Assembly (NCBI GenBank): GCA_958415245.1
Contig: CATYYP010000126.1
Span: 1-5,672 of the forward strand
DNA: 5,672 nucleotides
Direction of reading: 5' to 3'
From: Schaalia odontolytica
Lineage (GTDB): Bacteria; Actinomycetota; Actinomycetes; Actinomycetales; Actinomycetaceae
Positions 1 through 5,464 of the stretch are shown piece by piece. Each line of letters opens with the position of its first letter. Position 1 is the stretch's first letter. Under the pieces are notes generated by a model. It was not told the DNA's origin, searched no databases, and saw only the letters and a list, made by a program, of their open reading frames with translations. The translations under genes and the position numbers were made by a program.

Positions 1-180
1 CGCTCATACAATGCATGGGTTCAATCATCAAACGACGGACGTGCGCTTTCCGGGCGCTCAGCGATCCTGGCTGCGTATCTTAATTTCACGGACGACGATT
101 GGTTCACACATGTCAAAAATGCTGATTATCTTGGCTCCTCTGAAGAAGATGAAGGAGAATTTGTCGAAGCTTCAGACTAA
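1..180 (+). CDS. 3' end of an unrecognised gene, truncated by the left window edge
   Basis: Frame 1 is open from the first base to a TAA at 178-180 and gives the last 59 residues of a protein whose start lies outside the window. The translation begins RSYNAWVQSSNDGRALSGRS, runs through a plausible folded stretch (AILAAYLNFTDDDWFTHVK), and ends in an acidic tail rich in Glu and Asp (SSEEDEGEFVEASD). There is no Met in this frame, so it cannot be a complete small gene. The amino-acid make-up looks more like real protein than the overlapping frame at 11-214. I do not recognise the family. It converges on the restriction endonuclease gene, with 76 bp between the two stop codons, and shares the mid-GC composition of the restriction-modification genes. 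It may therefore be another gene of the same island, but no function can be given. Confidence 0.6.
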   Translation, partial: RSYNAWVQSSNDGRALSGRSAILAAYLNFTDDDWFTHVKNADYLGSSEEDEGEFVEASD

Positions 181-256
181 CGACGAACACCTTTATCGCA
201 TCACGATTATTTAAATGATATCCGCAGTTTCATTGGCCGTAAATTTCGCGGTCACT

Positions 257-856
257 TCAGATCCTTAAACGGGCATCGAGATATTCTTTAACCGCTCGTT
301 CGAGTTGGTCAGCATCGCATGCTGCTGGTGCAAGCTCTTTCGCCCAGCTTCGTCCTGGATGCAATGTGTCCCACTGCGGCCTGGCTCCCTTAGCGCGACC
401 ACGTCCAGGAGCATGGTTGCCGAATCCATCGATACGGGCGTTCCAGACGGGCTGGTGTCGACGGATCATCGCTGATTCTCCCAAGGCGATCCATACGTCC
501 TCCATCACGAGCCAACGCGCAGAAAAGTCCTCGATTTCCAGGTTGGAAGCGGCTTCAATACTCTTTTTATGGTCTTTAAGACGCTTCGTCAGCGCTATCG
601 TCTGTGTTGCAAGCTCAATTCCTTTTCGAGCACCACTCGGAGAGGCCTTTCCGATGTAGATCGGCTCGATAAGCTGCTCCGCATTAATAGCAGCAAGCGC
701 CTTATATGCCGGGAATTTTCCGTGATAGTACAGGGCATATACGCCTGCACCATCAAATTCTGGCACTAATGCAAGCGGGACTGGCTCTTGGAGATGAAGT
801 GCATGCACGATCGACTCGGCAAGATTCTCCATGGCGAGAGGATTAAATGGCTTCAT
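257..856 (-). CDS. Eco29kI-type GIY-YIG restriction endonuclease
   Basis: This is a predicted type II restriction endonuclease of 199 residues, close in size to R.Eco29kI (about 214). The GIY-YIG nuclease core is readable in order: GVY at 38-40 with Y40, YIG at 67-69 followed by K70, an R92-x3-H96 helix (RLKDH), E127 in ALGESAM and N139 in PVWN. The spacings Y40-Y67 (27), R92-H96 (4) and E127-N139 (12) equal those I recall for Eco29kI (Y49, Y76, R104, H108, E142, N154). The following GFGNHAPGRGR segment (144-154) is also typical of that family. All expected catalytic residues are present, so the enzyme looks intact. The prototype cuts CCGCGG; the same specificity here is inference. The gene is the second of a two-gene operon: its ATG overlaps the methyltransferase TGA as ATGA, which implies translational coupling. 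Family confidence is high and specificity moderate. Confidence 0.9.
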   Translation of the reverse strand: MKPFNPLAMENLAESIVHALHLQEPVPLALVPEFDGAGVYALYYHGKFPAYKALAAINAEQLIEPIYIGKASPSGARKGIELATQTIALTKRLKDHKKSIEAASNLEIEDFSARWLVMEDVWIALGESAMIRRHQPVWNARIDGFGNHAPGRGRAKGARPQWDTLHPGRSWAKELAPAACDADQLERAVKEYLDARLRI

Positions 857-2040
857 CGGACTGCACTCACTTTCTCATCATCAGCCACGGCGCTACTATT
901 GTCACGTTTCGCAGCCAACGTCAGGTGGTCACGTACAGAACTTGCTACAACCTCTGCAAGGCGGACCGGAACAGCATTGCCTAGTTGACGCATCGCCTCC
1001 GTCCAAGGGCCATCCAACTGATAGTCATCAGGGAATGTCTGGATACGCGCGGCTTCACGAACAGTAAAGTAGCGTACTCGGCCGTTGGCATAGCGCACCA
1101 TGTTTTCACCGCCGGGAACACCATGCACGCCTGCCTTTAGAGCTTTTGAGGGCGCATCAATATATGAGCCCGTGTGTCCAGGGTAAGCACGTGCCCCCTT
1201 CTGCAGCACATGATTTAGGAACCGGGGGCTCCCTTGTTCACGCGGCGTAGGCAGTCCGGCAAGTGCATCCCGAACTGTCACCCAGGGAAGGGCCTCATCA
1301 GCCTCAGCACGTCCACGCACCTCGATTCGACGCTGACGCATAGGAACGCTCCAACGCTCCCAGTACTCTCCCGACTCCTGGATTGCACGCAATGATGCCG
1401 CACTGTGCGTTGGCTTTGGAAAATGCCATTCAGCATCAACATCTGTTCTGAAACCAACAAAAAATACGCGCCACCGCTGCTGTGGCACCCCGTAGTCTGC
1501 TGCATTCACAAGCTTCGTGAGGACTCGGTACTGCAGATCCGATCGCACGGAAGTGTGCTCCGATTGCAAACGGGCATAGTGTTCTTGCCACGGTTCACTA
1601 TCATGCGCAACTAGCTCGGGATGTGCAAGGCGCAGCTTAATGTACGAAAAATAGTCCGAGAATGAGGAACGAGTGAGACCTCGAACGTTTTCGATCAAGA
1701 AAGCTCTGGGCTTCAGCTGACGGATGACCTCAGCAGTCGCTGGAAACATATCGCGCGGATCATCAGCAGCCATAGCTTTTCCGCCCAACGAAAACGGCTG
1801 ACACGGAGGCCCACCGCTCACCAGATCGATACCTTCACCAAGCGATGCCCAATCGACATCACGCACGTCGCCCTCGCGAACGTCGATGCCAGAAACGATA
1901 GGGAGTCCTCGATCCCTGTTCAGCCGGAGAGTTTGGCAACACCACGCGTTCCACTCAGCCACAAGCTCGGTGGAAAAACCCGCGAGGTGGGTTCCCAGTA
2001 GGAGACCACCACCACCAGCAAACAGTTCAACGCTTCTCAT
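853..2040 (-). CDS. C5-cytosine DNA methyltransferase of the restriction-modification pair
   Basis: It transfers a methyl group from S-adenosylmethionine to C5 of cytosine and should protect host DNA from the partner nuclease. Counted from the ATG at 2040, it has 395 residues, close to the roughly 382 of M.Eco29kI. The motifs are in standard order. Motif I is SVELFAGGGG, at residues 3-12. Motif IV is GGPPCQPFS, with catalytic Cys80. Motif VI is ENV at 117-119. Motif VIII is QQRWR, near 187-191. A target-recognition region follows at about 200-325, then REAARIQTFPDDY (motif IX) and QLGNAVPVR (motif X, 352-360). It is complete, with no missing catalytic residue. I chose the 2040 start because motif I normally lies within a few residues of the N-terminus. 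However, the frame stays open upstream to a GTG at 2370, with in-frame ATGs at 2172 and 2199, and no start has a clear ribosome-binding site. It is the first gene of the operon, and its stop overlaps the endonuclease start. Confidence 0.9.
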   Translation of the reverse strand: MRSVELFAGGGGLLLGTHLAGFSTELVAEWNAWCCQTLRLNRDRGLPIVSGIDVREGDVRDVDWASLGEGIDLVSGGPPCQPFSLGGKAMAADDPRDMFPATAEVIRQLKPRAFLIENVRGLTRSSFSDYFSYIKLRLAHPELVAHDSEPWQEHYARLQSEHTSVRSDLQYRVLTKLVNAADYGVPQQRWRVFFVGFRTDVDAEWHFPKPTHSAASLRAIQESGEYWERWSVPMRQRRIEVRGRAEADEALPWVTVRDALAGLPTPREQGSPRFLNHVLQKGARAYPGHTGSYIDAPSKALKAGVHGVPGGENMVRYANGRVRYFTVREAARIQTFPDDYQLDGPWTEAMRQLGNAVPVRLAEVVASSVRDHLTLAAKRDNSSAVADDEKVSAVR

Positions 2041-2370
2041 ACGATCATTGTCCCAGCATCCACCTACAACTGCGTACTTCACGCACGGGGTCAGCTGTGG
2101 AATCAAGCAAGGTTCTGATTCGAGCGAGTACCCTCCATCTAGGTTATCCAGCTCTTCAATCACAGCATGCATGACAGCAATCACCAACGGTTTAGGCATT
2201 GCAATGGCAGAACCCGTAAGTTCACACTCACCCAATGAAACCGCCGGCACCACTGCTCGTACCTGAAAATCAATCGTTGAAACCGACAACACCTCTGCAA
2301 CCGAAAAATGCACGAAAAACACCCATTTCTCACCCGCAAAGGCGACGCCGGTTTCAACCCACGCGCGCAC
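2041..2370 (-). other. Open upstream extension of the methyltransferase frame; leader or N-terminus undecided
   Basis: The methyltransferase frame continues open for 110 codons upstream of the ATG at 2040, to a GTG at 2370. The nearest part reads as plausible protein (for example MHAVIEELDNLDGGYSLESE from the ATG at 2172). The part beyond 2235 overlaps the four-copy repeat element and is less likely to be coding. No known domain or helix-turn-helix is visible. Either this is a non-coding leader carrying the operon promoter, or the protein starts at 2199 or 2172 and has an unusual N-terminal extension of 44-53 residues. I see no convincing -35/-10 pair here. Confidence 0.35.
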
Positions 2371-2397
2371 GAGCGAGCAAAGGCGACACCGGTTTCA
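2236..2397. repeat. Symmetrical array of four 21-bp motifs upstream of the methyltransferase
   Basis: Four copies of a degenerate 21-bp motif are present: 2236-2256 (+), 2278-2298 (+), 2336-2356 (-) and 2377-2397 (-). Read in its own orientation, every copy begins TGAAACCG, has C at position 13 and CC at 15-16, and ends TGC. Positions 10 (Y), 11 (R), 14 (R), 17 (W) and 18 (Y) are restricted. The two minus copies agree at 20/21 and the others are more diverged. Starts are 42 bp apart in the plus pair and 41 bp apart in the minus pair. Both the inner and outer pairs centre on position ~2317, and the centre is A/T-rich with two CGAAAAA runs 11 bp apart (2302 and 2313). The layout resembles multiple binding sites for one protein. 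Whether this is an operator, a transposase-binding end or another element is not decided by the sequence. Confidence 0.75.
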
Positions 2398-2434
2398 CGC
2401 GAGAGATTTCTAATGCCTGCGGGCTATGGCGTGT

Positions 2435-2465
2435 CCTGGCCGGGCTTCGAGCCGACGCGCCGAGC
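2435..2465 (+). repeat. 31-bp direct repeat, copy 1
   Basis: This copy begins CCTGGCCGGGCTTCGAG and ends GACGCGCCGAGC. It matches the copy at 2544-2574 in 30 of 31 positions; the only difference is C here versus A there at position 18. Flanking sequence differs on both sides, so the repeat has sharp ends. The start-to-start distance is 109 bp. No coding or tRNA-like content is seen. Confidence 0.85.
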
Positions 2466-2543
2466 CACACATCAACAACCAGGCGCCACTGGTGTGGAGG
2501 GCGCCGGAGGGACCTGCCGCGGTGCCGGTGGGCGGCGGCGGGG

Positions 2544-2574
2544 CCTGGCCGGGCTTCGAGACGACGCGCCGAGC
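2544..2574 (+). repeat. 31-bp direct repeat, copy 2
   Basis: This is the second copy of the repeat at 2435-2465 (30/31 identical). Its right end forms the left arm of the hairpin at 2565-2589; copy 1 lacks the matching right arm. Confidence 0.85.
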
Positions 2575-2589
2575 GAAGCTCGCGGCGCG
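2565..2589 (-). terminator. Possible terminator hairpin downstream of the aldo/keto reductase
   Basis: CGCGCCGAGC pairs with GCTC plus GGCGCG around a GAA loop, giving a 10-bp stem with a 2-base bulge (GC at 2582-2583). It lies about 80 bp beyond the reductase stop on the minus strand. There is no following T-run, so intrinsic termination is uncertain. It may simply reflect the GC-rich repeat. Confidence 0.25.
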
Positions 2590-2665
2590 GACGACGAGCG
2601 GGCGGGCAGGCCACGCGGCGCCCGGAACACCCGTGGGGCCACAAGCACCGACGGACGGAGAAGCC

Positions 2666-3505
2666 TCAGAACTCCTCGTAGTACTCCGGGTTCTGGTCGG
2701 CCTGGCGGCCGTCAGGGCGGCCGAGCGCGCTGATCGCCGCCATCTGCTCGTCAGACAGCGAGAACGAGAAGATGGTGAGGTTCTCGCGTTGGCGCTCGGG
2801 GTTACCGGACTTGGGCAGGGGCAGGGCTCCGAGCTGGTAGTGCCAGCGCAGGATGAGACGCGACGGGGACACGCCCACCTCGGATGCCAGTGCAACGATG
2901 GCGGGGTCTTCGACGATGCGCCACTTGCGGCCCAGCGGACTCCACGATTCGGTGAGCACGCCGACCTGCGCGTGATAGGCCAGCGCGGAGGCCTGCGGGA
3001 AGTAGGGGTGCAGCTCGATCTGATTGACGCTCGGGTACTCGCCGGTCTCGGCGTGCACACGCTCAATGTGTTCGGGCAGGAAGTTGCAGACGCCGACGGA
3101 TCGGATGAGGCCGCGGTCGCGCGCGTCCAACAGCGCCTGGAAGGCCTCGACGTAGAGGCCGCGTTTGGGGTTGGGCCAGTGGATCAGGTACATGTCCCAA
3201 TAGTCCAGGCCCGCGCGCATGAGGGATTCTTCGAGGGTGTAGACGGCCTCGTCGTAGCGCTGGTGGCGCCCGGGGAGTTTGGAGACCAGGCGCAGGTCCT
3301 CGCGGGGGATGCCGCAGCGGCGCACCGCCGCCCCGAGGGTACCCTCGTTCTCGTAGTTGAAGGCGCTGTCCAGCATGCGGTATCCGGCGTCGACGCCGGA
3401 AACGATCGAGGACACGCCCGAGGCGCCACGTAGGTTGTAGGTCCCCAGCGCGATCACGGGAACGTCCAGGCCGTCGTTCAGGGTGTATGCGGGGATCTCA
3501 CTCAT
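2666..3505 (-). CDS. Aldo/keto reductase
   Basis: This is a predicted cytosolic NADPH-dependent oxidoreductase that reduces aldehydes and ketones to alcohols; its substrate cannot be read from the sequence. At 279 residues it has the usual length of bacterial (alpha/beta)8-barrel AKR proteins of the 2,5-diketogluconate-reductase-like type. The catalytic tetrad is visible: D46 in YRMLDSAFNYENE, Y51 in the same segment, K76 in LVSKLPG and H109 in YLIHWPNP. Other family marks are VGVCNF (137-142), NQIELHPY (161-168), ESWSPLG (186-192) and PLPKSGNPERQREN (229-242), whose K232, S233 and R238 fit the cofactor-phosphate site. The ATG at 3505 is favoured because the N-terminus (PAYTLNDGLDVPVIALGTYN) aligns with the family start. 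There is no Shine-Dalgarno at a useful distance, and a TACGAT hexamer sits 6 nt before ATG. It diverges from the M18 peptidase across 46 bp. Confidence 0.93.
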   Translation of the reverse strand: MSEIPAYTLNDGLDVPVIALGTYNLRGASGVSSIVSGVDAGYRMLDSAFNYENEGTLGAAVRRCGIPREDLRLVSKLPGRHQRYDEAVYTLEESLMRAGLDYWDMYLIHWPNPKRGLYVEAFQALLDARDRGLIRSVGVCNFLPEHIERVHAETGEYPSVNQIELHPYFPQASALAYHAQVGVLTESWSPLGRKWRIVEDPAIVALASEVGVSPSRLILRWHYQLGALPLPKSGNPERQRENLTIFSFSLSDEQMAAISALGRPDGRQADQNPEYYEEF

Positions 3506-3511
3506 GTGTCA

Positions 3512-3541
3512 ATCGTAGGCCTCGCCCCACAGAGAGTTCTA
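3512..3541 (-). promoter_or_regulatory. Candidate leaderless promoter of the aldo/keto reductase
   Basis: On the minus strand a TACGAT hexamer (3517-3512) fits the actinobacterial TAnnnT -10 pattern. It is followed by exactly 6 nt and then the ATG at 3505, so transcription could begin at the start codon. A weak -35-like TAGAAC (3541-3536) lies 18 nt upstream. The nearest purine-rich block (GAGG) is 14 nt from ATG, too far for a normal ribosome-binding site. Confidence 0.45.
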
Positions 3542-3545
3542 CCAT
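3540..3545 (+). promoter_or_regulatory. Candidate leaderless -10 of the M18 aminopeptidase
   Basis: TACCAT fits TAnnnT and lies exactly 6 nt before the ATG at 3552. The only GAGG is 1 nt from ATG (3547-3550), too close to act as a Shine-Dalgarno. The -35 position would fall at about 3516-3522, over the -10 of the divergent reductase promoter, and has no good TTGACA match. Confidence 0.4.
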
Positions 3546-3551
3546 TGAGGT

Positions 3552-4856
3552 ATGGCACAGCTTGAACTGGACGAGGTCCACGCGAACGCGGTGGACTATC
3601 AGCATTTCCTTCTTGATTCTCCGACCCCCTATCACGCGGCCGAGGTCGTGGCGCAGCGCCTGGTGGACGCCGGCTTTACGCGCGTCGACGAGAAGGGCGC
3701 GTGGGACGCATCCCCGGGCGGTCACGTGATGGTGCGCGGTGGCGCGGTGGCCGCGTGGTTCGTGCCCGAGACGGTCGCCGACGACGCGGGTTTCCGTATC
3801 GTGGGCGCACACACGGATTCGCCGGCGTTCTCAGTGAAGCCGTCGGTGCAGTCGACGACGCCGGATGGCTGGGGCCAGATTGACGTCGAGGTGTACGGCG
3901 GCATGATGTGGAACTCGTGGCTGGATCGCGAGCTGACGCTGGCGGGCCGCCTGGTCCTGAACAGTGGCGAGGTCGTCCTGGCTCGCACGGGCCCGATTGC
4001 GCGCATCCCGCAGCTGGCGATTCACCTGGATCGCGACGTGAATCCGGGCGGGCTGAAGCTGGATCCGCAGAAGCACCTGCACCCGGTGTGGACGGTGGAT
4101 AACCCGTATGGCAACGTGCTGGAGTACGTGGCGCGCACGGCGGGCTTGGATGACGCGTCGCAGGTTGCGGCGTTCGACCTGATCCTCACGCCCAGCCAGG
4201 GTCCGGGCTTCTTCGGCGATAAGGGCCAGTTCATCGCGGCCTCGCGCCAGGATAACCTGTCGAGCGTGCACCCGGGCCTGGTGGCCTTGGAGCGCCTAGC
4301 CGCGCAGGGTACGCCCGCGGGCGGCGACGTCACGGTGTTCATGTGTTTCGATCACGAGGAGGTGGGCTCGGAGTCTCGCACGGGTGCGGCCGGCCCGATC
4401 CTGGAGACGGTGCTGCGCCGCACGGCGAAGGCGCTGGGCCGCGACGAGGACGGTTTCGAGCGGATGCTCGCGGCCTCGTCGTGCGTGAGCGCGGACGCGG
4501 CGCATTCGGTGCACCCGAACTACGCGGGCCACCACGATCCGGATAACCGCCCGATGATGGGCCGCGGCCCAATCATCAAGATCAACTCGAAGCAGCGTTA
4601 CGCGACGGATGGCGAGGGCATCGCCCTGTGGAATCGTGCGTGCGCGGCGGCGGGCGTTGCTTCGCAGAACTTCGTGGGTAACAACGCGATGCCGTGCGGG
4701 ACGACGATTGGCCCGATCACGGCGACCCGTCTGGGGATTCTGACGGTGGACGTGGGCATGGGCCTGTTGTCGATGCACTCGGCGCGCGAGATGAGCCACG
4801 TGGATGATCTCCTCGACCTCGCCCGGGTGCTTGAGGCATATTGGCTGGGCGCCTGA
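3552..4856 (+). CDS. M18 family aspartyl aminopeptidase
   Basis: This is a predicted cytosolic dinuclear zinc exopeptidase that removes N-terminal acidic residues (Asp/Glu) from peptides, acting in peptide turnover. It is 434 residues, normal for bacterial M18 enzymes. The metal and catalytic residues are readable in order: H87 in GAHTDSPAF, D234 in SRQDNLSS (bridging Asp), E269-E270 in DHEEVGSES (general base then metal ligand), D315 in SADAAHSVHPNY and H409 in LLSMHSAREM. Offsets from the human DNPEP residues I recall (H94, D264, E301/E302, D346, H440) are constant after the first domain, which supports an intact active site. Other M18 signatures are GGMMWNSWLDREL (116-128) and PCGTTIGPITATR (381-393). 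Members assemble as dodecameric tetrahedra. There is no signal peptide. The gene diverges from the reductase and converges on ohr. Confidence 0.96.
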   Translation: MAQLELDEVHANAVDYQHFLLDSPTPYHAAEVVAQRLVDAGFTRVDEKGAWDASPGGHVMVRGGAVAAWFVPETVADDAGFRIVGAHTDSPAFSVKPSVQSTTPDGWGQIDVEVYGGMMWNSWLDRELTLAGRLVLNSGEVVLARTGPIARIPQLAIHLDRDVNPGGLKLDPQKHLHPVWTVDNPYGNVLEYVARTAGLDDASQVAAFDLILTPSQGPGFFGDKGQFIAASRQDNLSSVHPGLVALERLAAQGTPAGGDVTVFMCFDHEEVGSESRTGAAGPILETVLRRTAKALGRDEDGFERMLAASSCVSADAAHSVHPNYAGHHDPDNRPMMGRGPIIKINSKQRYATDGEGIALWNRACAAAGVASQNFVGNNAMPCGTTIGPITATRLGILTVDVGMGLLSMHSAREMSHVDDLLDLARVLEAYWLGA

Positions 4857-4867
4857 GCGCATAGAGC

Positions 4868-4903
4868 AACCCCGGCCTCGTCCATCGTGACGAGGCCGGG
4901 GTT
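4868..4903. terminator. Strong hairpin between convergent genes, likely bidirectional terminator
   Basis: A perfect 15-bp inverted repeat, AACCCCGGCCTCGTC and GACGAGGCCGGGGTT, encloses the 6-base loop CATCGT. It starts 11 bp after the aminopeptidase stop and ends 20 bp before the ohr stop on the other strand, the expected place for a shared terminator. The T-run is poor on both strands (TTCTTGTGT on plus, TTGCTCT on minus), as is common in high-GC bacteria. Confidence 0.85.
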
Positions 4904-4923
4904 CTTGTGTCTATCGGGTGCGC

Positions 4924-5355
4924 TCAGAGAGCGGCAACCGCGGTGACGGTGACGGGCACGTTGCCGCGCGTGGCCTTGGAGTAGGGGCACAGCTGGTGGG
5001 CGCGGTCGACGAGGGCCTGGGCCCGGTCGAGCTCGACGCCGGGGATGAAGACCTGGATGTCGGCGGTGAGGGCGAAGGAGTCGCCCTCGGGGCCGAGGCC
5101 GATCGTGGTGCGCACGACGGAGTCGGTGGTGTCGATGCCCAGTTCCTTGGCGGCCAGGCCCATGGCGCCCTGGAAGCAGGCGCCGTAGCCCATGGCGAAG
5201 AGGGCTTCGGGGTTGGCGCCGTCGCCGGGGCCGCCCAGTTCCTTGGGCATGCGCATGACGTGGCTGATGCCGAGCGCGGGGACGGAGGAGGTGCCGGCGC
5301 GACCACCGGTCGAGTCGGCGGTGACGGAGTATGCAATCTTGCTAGGTGTATCCAT
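4924..5355 (-). CDS. ohr: Organic hydroperoxide resistance protein (OsmC/Ohr family)
   Basis: Ohr is a thiol peroxidase that reduces organic and fatty-acid hydroperoxides to alcohols, using a cysteine pair usually recycled by lipoylated proteins. The protein has 143 residues, the family's normal size. The active-site set is visible: R19 in GGRAGTS, E50 in GANPEALFAMG, peroxidatic C60 in GYGACFQGAM and resolving C123 in HQLCPYSKATRGN. The PKELGGPG segment (37-44) and the C-terminal NVPVTVTAV are also typical and favour Ohr over OsmC. The start at 5355 fits the family N-terminus (MDTPSKIAYSVTADSTGGRA). The ATG at 5363 is in another frame. No clear Shine-Dalgarno is seen, and the candidate promoter places the transcript start at or near ATG. 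No OhrR regulator gene lies in the window. The gene converges on the M18 peptidase; a NUDIX gene lies upstream on the same strand across 109 bp. Confidence 0.94.
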   Translation of the reverse strand: MDTPSKIAYSVTADSTGGRAGTSSVPALGISHVMRMPKELGGPGDGANPEALFAMGYGACFQGAMGLAAKELGIDTTDSVVRTTIGLGPEGDSFALTADIQVFIPGVELDRAQALVDRAHQLCPYSKATRGNVPVTVTAVAAL

Positions 5356-5361
5356 GCACCC

Positions 5362-5390
5362 ATTCCACCACTAGGACTTCAGTCCCGCAA
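5362..5390 (-). promoter_or_regulatory. Candidate ohr promoter
   Basis: Minus strand: TTGCGG (5390-5385) as -35, a 17-nt spacer, and TGGAAT (5367-5362) as -10 (4/6 to TATAAT). Six nt then lead to the ATG at 5355. The spacing is ideal and the geometry to ATG equals that of the reductase and aminopeptidase hexamers. The hexamer matches are moderate. Confidence 0.45.
5374..5385. promoter_or_regulatory. Palindrome in the ohr promoter spacer, possible repressor site
   Basis: GGACT-TC-AGTCC is a perfect 5-bp-arm dyad lying almost entirely between the proposed -35 and -10, a typical place for a repressor. ohr genes are commonly repressed by MarR-family OhrR. This sequence does not look like the AT-rich OhrR operators I know, so the regulator is unassigned. 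Confidence 0.4.
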
Positions 5391-5464
5391 GGGGTTTGAC
5401 AGAAACACAAGCATTTTCGCGTGCACCTCGACGAGGCCGGGGCCCGCCCGCAGGTCACACAGCC

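Larger units (their letters stand above)
2371..2665. other. GC-rich gene-free junction between the mid-GC island and chromosomal genes
   Basis: This interval lies downstream of the aldo/keto reductase stop and upstream of the restriction-modification operon. Frames are open on both strands, but only because the DNA is extremely GC-rich; their translations are Arg/Ala/Pro/Gly-rich and resemble no protein. It holds one copy of the 21-bp motif at its left end, a 31-bp direct repeat and one hairpin, each listed separately. Base composition switches within it, near 2400-2430. Confidence 0.5.

Noticed and set aside
11..214. 67-codon plus-strand frame near the left edge
   Set aside because: It overlaps the better frame-1 gene end at 1-180 and has no ribosome-binding site or family resemblance.
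206..219. AT-rich near-palindrome (ATTATTTAAATGAT) between the convergent gene ends at the left, possible terminator
   Set aside because: It has no GC stem and would form a very weak hairpin; chance is likely in this AT-rich spacer.
2336..2398. CRISPR array from the 41-bp-spaced repeats
   Set aside because: There are only two direct copies per strand, the repeats are degenerate, the intervening 19-21 bp is too short for spacers, and no cas gene is present.
2435..2465. tRNA-like T-loop (CTCGAA on the minus strand) within the 31-bp repeat
   Set aside because: No acceptor, D or anticodon arms can be formed around it, so it is not a tRNA gene or an obvious tRNA-derived attachment site.
2426..3433. 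335-codon plus-strand open frame
   Set aside because: It is antisense to the well-supported aldo/keto reductase, and its Val/Ala/Gly/Arg-rich translation shows no family motif; it is an artefact of high GC. Its repeated WPGFE-TTRRA-like phrases are just the 31-bp repeat translated twice.
3831..4862. Long minus-strand frames (146 and 188 codons) opposite the aminopeptidase
   Set aside because: They are Arg/His-rich antisense shadows of the M18 gene and have no independent support.
5430..5442. 13-bp copy (GACGAGGCCGGGG) of the right arm of the 4868-4903 terminator, downstream of the NUDIX gene
   Set aside because: The matching second arm is absent, so it forms no comparable hairpin; a short GC-rich match is weak evidence for a second terminator.
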